Positions 9,701-17,822 are shown, counted from the first letter of the stretch. The stretch is DNA of 64,000 nucleotides from Methylomonas fluvii (GCF_014850975.1 NZ_JACXST010000001.1:1860001-1924000), one strand, 5' to 3'. Made by a program: numbers and translations. Notes: generated by a model from the letters alone, not told the origin.

Positions 9701-10666
9701 GCTGATGTTGCCGCGATCCAGCGTACCAGTGGCGTCGGCACCGATCAGGTTGCCGGCGATACGCGTTCCGCTGACCACGTCATTGAGTAGAGCGATGCCG
9801 CGGAAATTGCTAGAGATGACATTGCCCTCGTTGGCATCATTCACGCCGTCGGCGTCAGTACCGATCAAATTGGCGTTGACCGCTGCTGCTGTACCTCCGC
9901 CGAACACCAGGACGCCGACACCGGTATTACCGACAACCGTGCTACCGTCGGCACCCAGGCCTATCAGATTGCTCTGCACCCGATTGTCGCTGACCCCATT
10001 ACCCAGTTGGACACCAGTGGCGTTGCCTGAAATAACGTTACCAGCGCCCGCTAAACCACTGCCGAGCCAGTTGTCCGAGGCACCGTTCCAGAAAGACACC
10101 CCACCTTGAGCATTGCCGAGCGCCACCAGACCGGTGGAATCAGTACCGATATAATTGCCCTGCACGACGTTACCGCTTGTGCCGGCTCCGAGGAATTCAA
10201 CACCGAACCAGTTATTGCCGGAAATGACGTTGCGCTCAGCCACGTCATTTACGCCGTCGGCGTTGGTGCCGATACGATTGTTGCTTGCTCCCGATTGCAT
10301 CACTACGCCGCTACGCGCACTGTCGGGGACGGAGCCATCAAGATCCTGCGTACCGGTGATGTCGGTACCGATGTAATTGCCGATTACCACGTTGCCGGTT
10401 GCGCCGGCACCGGTCAGCAGAATGCCACGGTTCAGATTACCGGAGATTATGTTCCGCGCCTCGATCGTGGTGCCACCGATGGTGTTGTTGGCGCTTTCGA
10501 TCGCTATGCCGGGACCGGTATTGCCCAGCGCTGCCGTGCCGGCAGCGTTCGTGCCGATGAGGTTACCGGCGATCAGGGTTCCGCTAGCCTGGGTCGATAG
10601 AGTGATTCCAGCCCAGTTCGTTGTACCGCTGACAACGTTGCCCTGCCCAGCCGACGTGCCACCCAC
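3737..10666 (-). CDS. Giant cadherin-like/beta-helix protein, C-terminal part after an in-frame amber
   Basis: This is the downstream part of a gene that reads in one frame from 16579 to 3737, broken only by a TAG at 10756-10754. The frame is open right up to that codon (10753), with the first ATG at 10666. Without readthrough this ORF has no export signal and begins inside a repeat unit, so independent expression is unlikely. From the N-terminus: right-handed beta-helix repeats (NxIGGxxxGxxNxISGN type) over about 370 residues, then many cadherin-like/Ig-like repeats of about 100 residues joined by VNDAP linkers, including four Cadherin_3-like units (GGYFQL...VQFVDDGN). The last 90 residues hold a hydrophobic segment (FVSWILRAGSLMASFMSTV) followed by FDPLPI and an acidic tail. 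Probable secreted or surface adhesin-like protein. Confidence 0.75.
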   Translation of the reverse strand: MGGTSAGQGNVVSGTTNWAGITLSTQASGTLIAGNLIGTNAAGTAALGNTGPGIAIESANNTIGGTTIEARNIISGNLNRGILLTGAGATGNVVIGNYIGTDITGTQDLDGSVPDSARSGVVMQSGASNNRIGTNADGVNDVAERNVISGNNWFGVEFLGAGTSGNVVQGNYIGTDSTGLVALGNAQGGVSFWNGASDNWLGSGLAGAGNVISGNATGVQLGNGVSDNRVQSNLIGLGADGSTVVGNTGVGVLVFGGGTAAAVNANLIGTDADGVNDANEGNVISSNFRGIALLNDVVSGTRIAGNLIGADATGTLDRGNISDGIYILDGANGTLVGGLQTQQANLIAFNGRNGIRVENNSSTANLFLGNSIHSNAALGINLVGGNEDVSGATANDAGDVDSGPNSLLNTMLLTRAVVNGTNLTFSGSYNGAANSYYRIEVYSDTTASGEGRTFLNAMNMAVGSSGSASMSFNFSDARLETGQYITVTATRTDASYSTFYETSEFSNTVVTATPDSAPVGQDRTITVTEDTTYTFSTADFPFTDADGNNLSQVWIESLPGAGTLYLNGVAVQEMDAISAAEIQAGKFTYTPAANGTAATSFLFSIIDSGSSYGGGLTLDTTANTLTINITAVNDAPVFSNLNDSPTFIENGSAVALDADVSIFDAELSGTDNFNGSTLTLARHGGANSEDALAFDGITVTVSGPNVYVGGVQVGTYSFSGGQMEITFGANATNARVNTLMRNTVYWNWSETPPASVQIDWTFSDVNNGAQGSGAALTTTGSTTVNITGVNDAPIINVVSARTTDEDIVKRFSAWIGNAITISDVDAGSSNLEMTISAINGTVTLGGLVGLTFSVGDGSADTTMTFRGTLAAINTALDNIDYMPDVNYSGPGGMQFTLNDLGNTGTGGNLVATATQVITVNPVNDAPTATITPASYSATEQTSLTLHGTGLSIADVDTGSSSVQATVSVVSGTLTASAGTTGVTVSGSGTGSITLTGSVSQINTLLAGSSSGSLSYTINSDTPPATDTLTLSVNDQGNTGSGAALSGFDVATISITAVNDAPINTVYGDGSSVPEDSVIQMLGSVVIADADSGSGTVTTTLSVSAGAGVLSAASANGVSISGSGTDTLVLTGDVTSINAYFASAATAPVFTATADYNGAVSFTVVTTDNGNSGSGGALSDSDTISGSISAVADIADDSVTTNEDTPVTFAPLANDSFENSGRSISAIDGTSISSGQTVASTGGNVTLNANGTLTFTPTANSNGATSFSYTVTSGGATETATVAVTVNAVNDAPVLSFATGSVSYPENAGAVILAPYATVTDADLTNFDGGQLVVSFSANGQAEDRLAIRNQGTTSGQIGVSGNTVTYGGVVIGSFTGGTDGTTPLVISFNSNANAAAVQALGRNITYQNVSDAPSSLVRTLQGYLTDGDGGTSNVVSGSLSITASNDAPVVTSASLTLSEGQTVTLSAANFGVSDPDNTSFTYTVGSVSGGYFQLSSGAGNSIPQFTCADLNSGLVQFVDDGNEVAPSFNVTVNDGALNSNTLAATINYSPVNDNAPVISSANTASVNENSPISSVVYTATSSDADGNSVTWSLSGTDAALFSIDPTTGKATLNAAADYESKTNYSFNVVANDGTFNSSQAVTLSVTNVDDNPVVGPTDADSAVNTVAEDAANGTVVGITTLVTDADAGATISYSLSDDAGGRFAIDSSTGVVTVADGSLLDYETATSHSITVLATSSDGSTNSQSFTINITNLNDNAPVLSTPNLTLSEGQTVTLNTADFVVSDADSSDFTFTISALTGGYFQLITAPGIAITSFTGAQLAANQVQFVDDANEAPPSFNATASDGRLNSNTLAATINYSALNDVPVLTSASLMLDEGETVTLSAANFGVTDPDNASFTYALSSVSGGYFQLTTNPGVSVTSFNSTQLAAGQLQFVDDGNEVAPSFEVTVSDGAMESNTVTATINYTAINDAPVINNPGLTVSEGKTVTLSAANFGVTDPDSDSFNYTVGDVTGGYFQLASSAGLPVTGFTSAQLAANQVQFIDDGNSQTAPSFSLTANDGLAGSTTMAATINYVASTDTTDTFSDIIIYNQKNGLNDKNQGGDVQTHISTSHHVSTDQFAVIVDLNPHADQLARESRPDNQATGNQFILESTAWINDGNSPRLSGLIDTNKNEAQRSSENSRKYHFQSRTPSVDEYRIDSQTTLSEQEEMEFWDRLENIRKQMSDPSVVADANPVNIKIILGTSAGLTAGFVSWILRAGSLMASFMSTVPLLKRFDPLPIMRSVKKSKLANDNEANEFDSVSSDSEDTP
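4440..6370 (-). repeat. Tandem cadherin-like coding repeats
   Basis: Four similar units of about 100 codons, each with a LxLSEGQTVTLSAANFGV-like start, a GGYFQL core and a VQFVDDGNE segment. One sits near 6010-6330 and three in tandem at about 4450-5405. Two classical cadherin-type units (NENSP..., DYESxTNYSFNV and DYETATSHSITV) lie between the first and second. They are coding repeats inside the giant gene, not a CRISPR or satellite. They are likely hot spots for recombination and assembly error. Confidence 0.75.
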
Positions 10667-10753
10667 GATATTGCCGGCGGCATTGATCCAGATGCCTTGC
10701 CCCGTATTGCCGATAGCGGCGGAGCCATCGGCATTCGTACCAATGTAATTGCC

Positions 10754-10756
10754 CTA
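10754..10756 (-). other. In-frame amber codon (TAG) splitting the giant gene
   Basis: The reverse strand reads GGT AAC CTG ATA TAG GGC AAT TAC ATT, that is GNLI*GNYI. The same motif elsewhere in the protein is VVQGNYIGTD or GNLIGTN, so the lost codon was probably CAG (Gln) and one C-to-T change explains the stop. The beta-helix repeat pattern continues on both sides without a shift in frame. Possible explanations are a recent nonsense mutation, a sequencing error in a repetitive stretch, or suppression of amber. Confidence 0.9.
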
Positions 10757-13700
10757 TATCAGGTTACCGGTACTGGTACCATTGTTGGTGGCGATCAAGA
10801 TACCATCTCCGCTGTTACCCGATATGACGTTGCGGTCGGCGGCCGTGCTACCGCCGATCAGGTTGTTGCTGGAATTCCAGAGATTGATACCCAAGGCGTT
10901 ACCCGCCGCACCACTGCCGGTGGCGTTAAGACCGATCCAGTTGCCCGCGATGGTATGGCCGTTACTGCCGGCAATATCAATACCATCGCCGGTAAAGTTT
11001 TGAATCACCAGGCCGCGGATAGTGCTGCCATCGCTGCCGCCGTAGAGCTGTATGCCATCCTGCACGCTACCGGCGCCGTTCAAGACAATTGCTGGTCTAC
11101 TGCCGTTGGCGCTGAAGCTGTCGTCGCTGGTCGCATCCAGCACGACTTGACTGGTAATCGTCAAGGGTGCCGTCAGATTGATGCTATGCACCGACGAACC
11201 GCTGATACCGAAATAAATATAATCCGTGCCGGCGGTATTGTTGGCGGCGGCAATCGCCTCCCGCAGCGAGATACCGTCGCCACCGTCGCTGGCGATCAAT
11301 GCGTTGATCGAACTGGTATCAGCCGAGGCGCTGATGGTGTCCGAGGTGTTGGTGACAACGATAGCGCCGACATGCACATCCAGGATGTCGGTATCGGTTA
11401 AAGTGCCACCGGAACCGGTATTGCCTTGATCGCTGGTGGTCAGGGTCAATTGCGCCAAGCCACGGTAATTGTTATCGGGCGTAAAGGTCAGGCCATTATT
11501 CAGCGCGGTGTTGATAGCCGCCACTGTGCCGGAATAGGTCATGCTGCCGCTGCCATTGGCGCCGCTGACCAAGGTCAGACCCGTGGTACCGGCCAGAGTC
11601 AACGTACCGTGGCTGATGCTTAGCGTCACTTGCACACTGCTGGAGGCTGCATCGACATCGGCAATTTGTAGGGCATTGCCATTGCCGCTGGAAAAGGTTT
11701 TGTTGGTATTGACGGCGGTATAACTGTTGGCGGGCAGACTGTTGACCGGGGCGTCGTTGAGGGCGGTGACTGTGATGCTCCGAATCCCTACGTTGCTGGC
11801 CGTCGTGCCGTCGGTTACGCTGAAGCTCACGGTACGGCTAGCGGTGGACGGCGCATCGCTGGTGTTTTGATAGGTAACCGAACGCAGCGCGGTTTGGTAT
11901 TGGGAAACGGTGGCCGTACCGGATAAGGTCAGCGTGCCGGTGCTCGCATTCCAACTGCCGGTGATGCCGTTTTGATCGGTGAACGCCAGCACGTCCTGCC
12001 CGCTGGTGTAGTTGCCGGTAATCTGCACCGTGGCGCCGGTCAGGTTGGTGTTGTCGAGATCCTCAAGGGTTAATGTTGAGGTGATGGCTGTAGCGGCACC
12101 GTTTTCGGTATAGGCCAGTGCAGTAGCTTCGATGGCGGAAACCACCGGCGCATCATTGACAGCCGTGATGTTGACCGTTGTCGTGCCGCTGCCTGTTAAA
12201 GCGCCGCCGCTACCTTGGGCACCGGTGTTGGCGTCGTTTAAGGTCCAGTTTAGTTGCACGCTGGCAGGCGGGGCGTCGCTGGTGTTGCGGTAGGTAATTT
12301 GCCGGATAGCCGAATTGGCTAGGGTGTTGGTGGCATTGCTGTTGAACGTCAACAATAATGTGCCGTTGCTGTTTGTGGTGACCGTACCGATAATGTTAGT
12401 CGCGACAATCAGATTGCCGCCTTCGGTCAGAGGGCCAAGGCTACCAGTCACACCGAAAACATCCTGACTGTTCGCGCCGCCATTTCGAGCAATGGTCAGC
12501 GTCAAGCCATTAAAACTACTAGACGATAATTCGCTGTCGAAAATCTGTACATCGCTATCAAGAACCACACCCGTCGCGTTTTCGGTGTAACTGACAGTGC
12601 TGCCGAGGGTATTGCTGGTTGGATTAAAGGTGGTATCCAGCGAACCATCGCTGTTATAGCGAGCTATCGCAAGATCATAAGTGCCGCTCTGCGTCGTGCA
12701 TCCGGCAACTACTATTTTGCCATCACCCTGCAAGAACAGACGATTTCCGCGGTCATCGGTTGTGGCAGTAAAATTGGTAGTGACTTTCCCGGTACCGCCA
12801 AAAGTGGTGTCCAAAGTGCCGTCGCTGTTATAGCGGACAACGCTGAAATCATTACTGGAACCGCTGGTGTAGCCGCTGGTGAGTAACTTGCCGTCACCCT
12901 GGATTTTGACATCCTGCGCAAAGTCACTGCCGCTACCAATTCCAACTATGACTTTGCCGGTGCCGCCAAAACTGGTATCCAGGCTACCGTTAGCGTTTAA
13001 ACGTACCAAGGCATTGTCGCTAGTACCGGCTGCATCAGTAAATCCGCTAAGCAGTATTTTTCCGTCCGATTGCAGGGCAACGCTATAGCTCTGATCCGTA
13101 CTATTGGTACCTAGATCAACCGTGACTTTGCCTGTGCCATTGAAGCTGGTATCCAACGAGCCATCACTGTTGTACCGGGCGACGGCAAAGTCAGCGTATG
13201 TGGTGCTGTTAAAGGCTTGACCAGCCACGACAATTTTGCCATCCGACTGTAACACCATGCTGCGCGCAACGTCGTTACCACCGCTAAAATCGGTATTGAT
13301 CACCCCCGATGAACCAAAGCTGGTATCAATAACGCCATTGCTGTTAAAGCGCATGAGCATAAAATTGTTTGAATAACTGCCGGCTACCAGAATTTTGCCA
13401 TCGCTTTGCACTGCAAAGCTGTAGCCATCATCCGATCCAGATAAACCGGATACCGCTTTGCCGGTGCCGTTGCCGAAACTGGTATCCAGTGTGCCATCAG
13501 CATTGTATTGCACCAGGGCCACATCATAGCCAAAGCCATTTTCGGCATAACCGACCACCAAAATCTTGCCGTTGGCCAGCACTTTTACATCCTGAGCTTC
13601 TTCCGCTCCACTGCCAATGGCTGTAATCACGTAACCGTTTCCGCCGCCAAAACTGGTATCAAGCGTGCCGTCGGTGTTATAGCGGGCCACAGCAAAGTCT

Positions 13701-16579
13701 CGGGTTCCGGCGCCATCGCTCCAACCCACCAAGATGTATTTACCATCGGCTTGCTGGGTGACCGCATTGCCAAATTGCATGCCGCTCATCACGGAGTAAT
13801 TGCGGCCGGTGCCAACAGAAAAACTGGGGGCGTCGTTTACGGAATCCACCGAGATAGTGCGCGTTACGCTGTTACTATCGACAGCCCCGTCGTTGACAGT
13901 AATTGATATTGTGCGCTCTGCTGTACTGGGATTGTCGGCGGTATTGACGTAAGTGACACTGCGCAATGCGGTTTGATAATTGGCAACACTGGCATTGCCG
14001 GTCAGTGTCAACACGCCGGTACTGGCGTTCCAACTGCCGGTGATGCCGTTTTGGTTGGTAAAAGCCAACACGTCCTGGCCGAAGGAATAATTAGCGCTGA
14101 TTTGCACCGTCGCACTGCTCAGATTGGCGCTATCGACATCGGCAAGTACCAAGCTTGAGCTAATCGCTGTCGCAGCACCGTTCTCGGTGTAAGCCAGAGT
14201 CGTGGCTTCGATGGCGGAAATGAGCGGCGCATCGTTGACTGCCGTTACCGTGATAGCCACCGTATCGGTGTCTGTTAATGTCAGGTCCCCGGCTAGTGCG
14301 GAGACTTCCACCCCAGTCAAAGCGCGGTTATAAATCCGTGCTTCGTCGATCTTGCCATTGAAATCGTAGGTAGTATCACCGTTTCCGTGCTTGCCTATAA
14401 AACTGTTGGTTGCCAGGCTGTAAGCAATGGATGTGGTGTAAGCGGTAGAGGCCACGGCAACGCCGTCGATATAAACCGTTTGGGTATGGGCTGCGCTGTC
14501 GATGGTGTATGCGACATGGTGCCAGCCGGTCCCTGCCAAGGTCGTGGTCGCCTCGGTAAATCTGTACGTCCCGCTATCGACATAACTGCCTTTGATTTTG
14601 CCGCCGGTATCCAGGCGCAGTATCACGTTGTCACCCAGCGAAATGACTTCCGCGCCTCCGGTGTCGGCAGTCGTCAAGTTTACCCAGGCCGCCAGGGTTA
14701 CACTGGATGGCTGGCCATAAAGCCCGGTAGTTTGAACATAACCGTCGCCAGCCAAACTCAACACATTGCCTCGGGTAGCGTCACTGACTGCCGTACCGTT
14801 GACGACCGAGGCCGTATAGCCTGCCGCCTGACTGCTATCGGTACCCAGAGTGCTGGTGTTCTCGAAAGCGTAACGTCCCAAAAGCCCGGTATCGATATCC
14901 AAACTCAACAGTACCGAGTCTTTGGTGGCTACTGTCAGGGTTGCGCCGCCGCTGTATTCGGCAGTGGGCGTGAAGTTTAGGCCATTGAGCGCCGTGTTGA
15001 TGGCGCTGGCCGTGCCACGAAGCGTCATGGTGCTGTCGGCGGTGCCGTCGCCGGCTACAAAGGTCAAGCCGGTGGTGCCAGCCAAGGTCAGCATGCCGTT
15101 GGTGATTGTCAGGGTAATTTGGTTGTTTGAGCCGCCGGCATTTGCATCGGCTATCGTTATCGCATTGCCATTGGCCGATGAGAACACTTTGGCGGTGTCC
15201 TCATTCGTCGTTTGTGCTGTGGGTACTGTATTCACTGGAGTGCTGTTTATACTTGCTTTGACAGATACCGCACCTATCGACCAATCGGCAGCAAGTAACG
15301 CTGAACCGCTCATCGTTACTGAGCTCGCGCCTTCCTCCACGGAAGAGCCTGCCTTTGCCGTAGACAACAGGGAAGAGCTAGTCCATTGCGAAGTTTGCCC
15401 GGTACCCGTTGTATCCGCTGAAATAGCTTTCCAATACTGCACGTCGATAACCAAATCGCCAGTCGCACTGGCGACATTCACCGCGCCTGATCCTCCCAAC
15501 AAACCGGTAGTGCCGGTGTTGCCAGCGTAAGTGCCGTAGGGCGTCGACTGGTTAACACCGTTAAAGGTCGATGCACCCGCAGCGGCTTCTGTATTTCCGG
15601 TAAATGATATAACGACGTTATCGGTTCCCTCTGTGGGGTTGAGCAATGCCCAGATTTCGACGGCGTGATTGGCTGCGGTGCGTCCGACGCGGGTGAGATC
15701 GGCGGTACCGTATTTAACGCTGTTGACGCCAGCGTTGCCGTCATCAATGGCAATCTCGACGAATAGCACCCGGTCGATGCCGGCATTCACGGTATGCGAC
15801 CATGTCAGCTGGCTGGTGCTGGTGCTATTCGTAGATGTCACTGTGCCATTGGCAGTAACTGCCATCAAGCCAGTCCATTCGCTTTGACCGGCGGCGCTGA
15901 CTACAACTTCGGTCTCGACGTCGCCGGTTTGGTATTCAAGTTGCCAGTCCCCTCCCAAATCCGCACTGCCGGTGGTATCTTCCGACGCCGCGACTTCGGT
16001 ATTGGTGATGCCGGATAAATACTCGACAAAACTCTGGCCGAACTGCGTTTCAGCGACATTGCAGCCGTAAATCAGCATATCGCCGTTGGTGTTGAATGAA
16101 TCCCCCCAGGCGCTGATGTCGGTCTGGTTTTGAATTAGCGTATCGAAGTTGAGCTGGCTGTTGCCCAAATCCAGGCTGCCGTCGCTGCCGTGGGAAATGA
16201 TGTGTACCGCATCCAGATTGTCGCGTTCGGCCAGAACCTGTGAGATTTGTTGAATGCCGTCGGTGCTGCTGTCCAGCGTAATGATTTCCAGATTGTGGTC
16301 GGAGACGTCGCTGCTTTTGATGTCGTTTAATAGCGATTCATAGCCCTGGACGCTGGTGTCCACAAACACGATTTCATTGCGGGTGGTTTCGCTCGCGCTA
16401 GCTTGAGCGGGGGGCTGCTGAGTGTCGGCGGGCGGTGTCGCGTTGACGTAGGTCGCGTTGGGGTCCATGACCTGTTCGGTCAAAAGCCCCTCGATGCCGC
16501 CGGAAAACAGCTGTCGAGACTCCAACTCTTCCAGAATCGGTTTCGAGTGGTAGTGCTTGAGATGCGACTTTGAATTCAT
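10754..16579 (-). CDS. Giant DUF4347 secreted protein, N-terminal part ending at an amber codon
   Basis: 1941 residues up to the TAG; with the downstream part the intact protein would be about 4280 residues. The N-terminus has no classical signal peptide but carries LESRQLFSGG at 19-28, close to the LEPR-XLL sorting motif of very large secreted proteins. A DUF4347 domain follows (about 70-235) with HIISHGSDG (His130) and YGCN (Cys173), a His/Cys pair resembling clan CD peptidases; activity is not shown. Then come cadherin-like units, a LamG/concanavalin domain (about 565-760), seven delta-60 (DGxLDTSFG) repeats (about 920-1310), more cadherin-like units, and a beta-helix domain starting SLREAIAAANN. 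The gene is divergent from the HDOD/HlyD/M50/SecA-like block and probably is its substrate (inference). The ATG at 16579 is the natural start. Confidence 0.85.
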   Translation of the reverse strand: MNSKSHLKHYHSKPILEELESRQLFSGGIEGLLTEQVMDPNATYVNATPPADTQQPPAQASASETTRNEIVFVDTSVQGYESLLNDIKSSDVSDHNLEIITLDSSTDGIQQISQVLAERDNLDAVHIISHGSDGSLDLGNSQLNFDTLIQNQTDISAWGDSFNTNGDMLIYGCNVAETQFGQSFVEYLSGITNTEVAASEDTTGSADLGGDWQLEYQTGDVETEVVVSAAGQSEWTGLMAVTANGTVTSTNSTSTSQLTWSHTVNAGIDRVLFVEIAIDDGNAGVNSVKYGTADLTRVGRTAANHAVEIWALLNPTEGTDNVVISFTGNTEAAAGASTFNGVNQSTPYGTYAGNTGTTGLLGGSGAVNVASATGDLVIDVQYWKAISADTTGTGQTSQWTSSSLLSTAKAGSSVEEGASSVTMSGSALLAADWSIGAVSVKASINSTPVNTVPTAQTTNEDTAKVFSSANGNAITIADANAGGSNNQITLTITNGMLTLAGTTGLTFVAGDGTADSTMTLRGTASAINTALNGLNFTPTAEYSGGATLTVATKDSVLLSLDIDTGLLGRYAFENTSTLGTDSSQAAGYTASVVNGTAVSDATRGNVLSLAGDGYVQTTGLYGQPSSVTLAAWVNLTTADTGGAEVISLGDNVILRLDTGGKIKGSYVDSGTYRFTEATTTLAGTGWHHVAYTIDSAAHTQTVYIDGVAVASTAYTTSIAYSLATNSFIGKHGNGDTTYDFNGKIDEARIYNRALTGVEVSALAGDLTLTDTDTVAITVTAVNDAPLISAIEATTLAYTENGAATAISSSLVLADVDSANLSSATVQISANYSFGQDVLAFTNQNGITGSWNASTGVLTLTGNASVANYQTALRSVTYVNTADNPSTAERTISITVNDGAVDSNSVTRTISVDSVNDAPSFSVGTGRNYSVMSGMQFGNAVTQQADGKYILVGWSDGAGTRDFAVARYNTDGTLDTSFGGGNGYVITAIGSGAEEAQDVKVLANGKILVVGYAENGFGYDVALVQYNADGTLDTSFGNGTGKAVSGLSGSDDGYSFAVQSDGKILVAGSYSNNFMLMRFNSNGVIDTSFGSSGVINTDFSGGNDVARSMVLQSDGKIVVAGQAFNSTTYADFAVARYNSDGSLDTSFNGTGKVTVDLGTNSTDQSYSVALQSDGKILLSGFTDAAGTSDNALVRLNANGSLDTSFGGTGKVIVGIGSGSDFAQDVKIQGDGKLLTSGYTSGSSNDFSVVRYNSDGTLDTTFGGTGKVTTNFTATTDDRGNRLFLQGDGKIVVAGCTTQSGTYDLAIARYNSDGSLDTTFNPTSNTLGSTVSYTENATGVVLDSDVQIFDSELSSSSFNGLTLTIARNGGANSQDVFGVTGSLGPLTEGGNLIVATNIIGTVTTNSNGTLLLTFNSNATNTLANSAIRQITYRNTSDAPPASVQLNWTLNDANTGAQGSGGALTGSGTTTVNITAVNDAPVVSAIEATALAYTENGAATAITSTLTLEDLDNTNLTGATVQITGNYTSGQDVLAFTDQNGITGSWNASTGTLTLSGTATVSQYQTALRSVTYQNTSDAPSTASRTVSFSVTDGTTASNVGIRSITVTALNDAPVNSLPANSYTAVNTNKTFSSGNGNALQIADVDAASSSVQVTLSISHGTLTLAGTTGLTLVSGANGSGSMTYSGTVAAINTALNNGLTFTPDNNYRGLAQLTLTTSDQGNTGSGGTLTDTDILDVHVGAIVVTNTSDTISASADTSSINALIASDGGDGISLREAIAAANNTAGTDYIYFGISGSSVHSINLTAPLTITSQVVLDATSDDSFSANGSRPAIVLNGAGSVQDGIQLYGGSDGSTIRGLVIQNFTGDGIDIAGSNGHTIAGNWIGLNATGSGAAGNALGINLWNSSNNLIGGSTAADRNVISGNSGDGILIATNNGTSTGNLI
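12600..13800 (-). repeat. Seven delta-60 (propeller-like) coding repeats
   Basis: Seven units of roughly 55 codons, each with a QSDGKILVAG-type strand followed by ARYNSDGSLDTSFG-type sequence. The seventh unit ends DTTFNPTSN. The number seven fits a single seven-bladed beta-propeller. The units are diverged at the DNA level but recognisable. Confidence 0.75.
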
Positions 16580-16949
16580 GGGCGTTGGAATTTGCAGTTT
16601 GATCGAAGAGCATGGAACGCTGATGGCACCTCATTCCATTGATGGTGCCAGAGTTTAGCGATTTCGCTCTAATTATTCTGTGACTACAACAAATAATTCG
16701 TAATAGAACACAGATAAGCGTGCTCAAAATGTGTAGTGGTTAAGTGTCGGAGGGTGGATGGAAAAAATGGAGGGCTTGTGGCTTTTATTAACCCCGCCCT
16801 TAAATACCGATCACCCCTCGAAGAGTAAACCAACTTGGGTTTCGGCGACCTCAGCCCGAACGGAATACCGGTAGTTTCCTTACTAAAGCTCCGGTTTCCG
16901 TTCTATACTTCCGCTTGATTTAAACACTGTCTAATTTGGAGGGACGCCC
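16580..16949. promoter_or_regulatory. Divergent control region between the giant protein gene and the export-like block
   Basis: This 370-base stretch has no supported gene. It should hold promoters for both flanking operons. Inverted repeats seen: TGGCACC/GGTGCCA (16624-16630 and 16644-16650) in the leader of the giant gene; AGGGC/GCCCT (16771-16775 and 16796-16800); a bulged TTCGGC/GCCCGAA pair near 16841-16860; and GAACGGAATACCGG/CCGGTTTCCGTTC (16858-16871 and 16891-16903). The concentration of stems before the HDOD gene suggests a structured leader or operator. The conserved c-di-GMP-I riboswitch core was looked for and not found. TATACT at 16904-16909 could be a -10 box but has a poor -35. 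Confidence 0.4.
16858..16903 (+). repeat. 13-14 bp inverted repeat upstream of the HDOD operon
   Basis: GAACGGAATACCGG (16858-16871) and CCGGTTTCCGTTC (16891-16903) form a stem of about 13 bp with one extra base in the left arm and a 19-base loop. It ends 46 bases before the TTG start of the first HDOD gene. It could be an operator, an attenuator or a leader hairpin. Confidence 0.55.
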
Positions 16950-17816
16950 TTGCTTGATCCTGTCAAGATCGATTCGCAAGCAGATTTGATCGAACACACC
17001 TTGCAAGAAATCAAAGGTTTGGTTTCTTTACCCGAGGTATATCAAAAAGTTAGAAATTTAATAGACGATCCTAATTCGGACATAGAGCATTTTGTTGAAG
17101 TCGTTGCCAGCGATTCCAACTTAAGCGTAGCCGTGTTGAGAGTCGCCAACAGCGCTTTTTTTGGTTTTCCGGGAAAGATCGACAGCTTGAGTCGCGCAGT
17201 CAATATGCTGGGCATAGGGCAGTTACATGACTTGGTTTTGGCTACCTCGGCTATCGGCTCCTTGAAATTACCCAATGACATCATGCCGCTGAAAACATTT
17301 TGGCGGTTCAGCCTGTTTTCGGCGGTGCTGACCCGGCTGTTGGCAATCCAGCTAAAAATCCCTAAGAGCGAACGCTTGTTTGTGATTGGATTGTTATATG
17401 AAATAGGGCATCTGGTGCTGTACGCAAAGCACCCTGATCTGGCGATGCGCGCGATGGAACTGTCCCAGCATAGCCAGGAATTGCTGCATATCGCTGAACA
17501 AAAACTGCTGGGTATGCATTATGGCGAGATCGGTGCCAAGCTGATGGCGCAATGGCGTTTACCGGTGCATTTTCAAGATATTGTGCATTATCAGCCCACC
17601 CCTGACCTTGCCCCGGAGCAGCGCAAGGAAACCGCACTGCTGCATCTGGTGCGGGCTTGTGCAGAAAAATATATATCCGGGCACATGGACGCAATCGAGG
17701 AGAGCGTATCTGCAGACATTTGGGATATTTTGCAACTCAACGCCGATCAGTTGGCAGACACTGTCGAGCAAGCGTTAAAAGCCGCGACTGAGATGGAAAA
17801 GCTTATGTTCAATTAA
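16950..17816 (+). CDS. HDOD domain protein, first of a tandem pair
   Basis: A 288-residue protein made almost entirely of one HDOD domain (HD-related output domain), a non-enzymatic helical module common in bacterial signalling. Visible family features are the N-terminal LPEVYQKVRNLI, VLRVANSAFFGF with SRAVNMLG, and a degenerate HD region LYEIGHLVLY without the HD metal pair. The start is TTG at 16950, supported by a strong ribosome site (GGAGGG, 16938-16943). It is 6 bases upstream of a second HDOD gene and opens the operon with the HlyD, M50 and SecA-like genes. HDOD proteins often bind other signalling proteins, so a regulatory or scaffolding role in this system is plausible. The exact function is unknown. 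Confidence 0.85.
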   Translation: MLDPVKIDSQADLIEHTLQEIKGLVSLPEVYQKVRNLIDDPNSDIEHFVEVVASDSNLSVAVLRVANSAFFGFPGKIDSLSRAVNMLGIGQLHDLVLATSAIGSLKLPNDIMPLKTFWRFSLFSAVLTRLLAIQLKIPKSERLFVIGLLYEIGHLVLYAKHPDLAMRAMELSQHSQELLHIAEQKLLGMHYGEIGAKLMAQWRLPVHFQDIVHYQPTPDLAPEQRKETALLHLVRACAEKYISGHMDAIEESVSADIWDILQLNADQLADTVEQALKAATEMEKLMFN

Positions 17817-17822
17817 GCCACT

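Noticed and set aside
4440..13800. Repeated DNA that might be a CRISPR array
   Set aside because: The repeats are long, diverged and in frame; they encode cadherin-like and delta-60 units. There are no short identical repeats with unique spacers and no cas genes.
4616..15530. Many plus-strand ORFs (up to 365 codons) opposite the giant gene
   Set aside because: They lie antisense to a long, repeat-structured, clearly coding frame, show low-complexity composition (Val/Ala/Thr or Gly/Asp runs), share no family features and lack ribosome sites.
16801..16910. c-di-GMP-I (GEMM) riboswitch
   Set aside because: The region has stems and a few GEMM-like words, but the conserved core (GGACGCAAAGCC-like and the tetraloop receptor) is missing on both strands.
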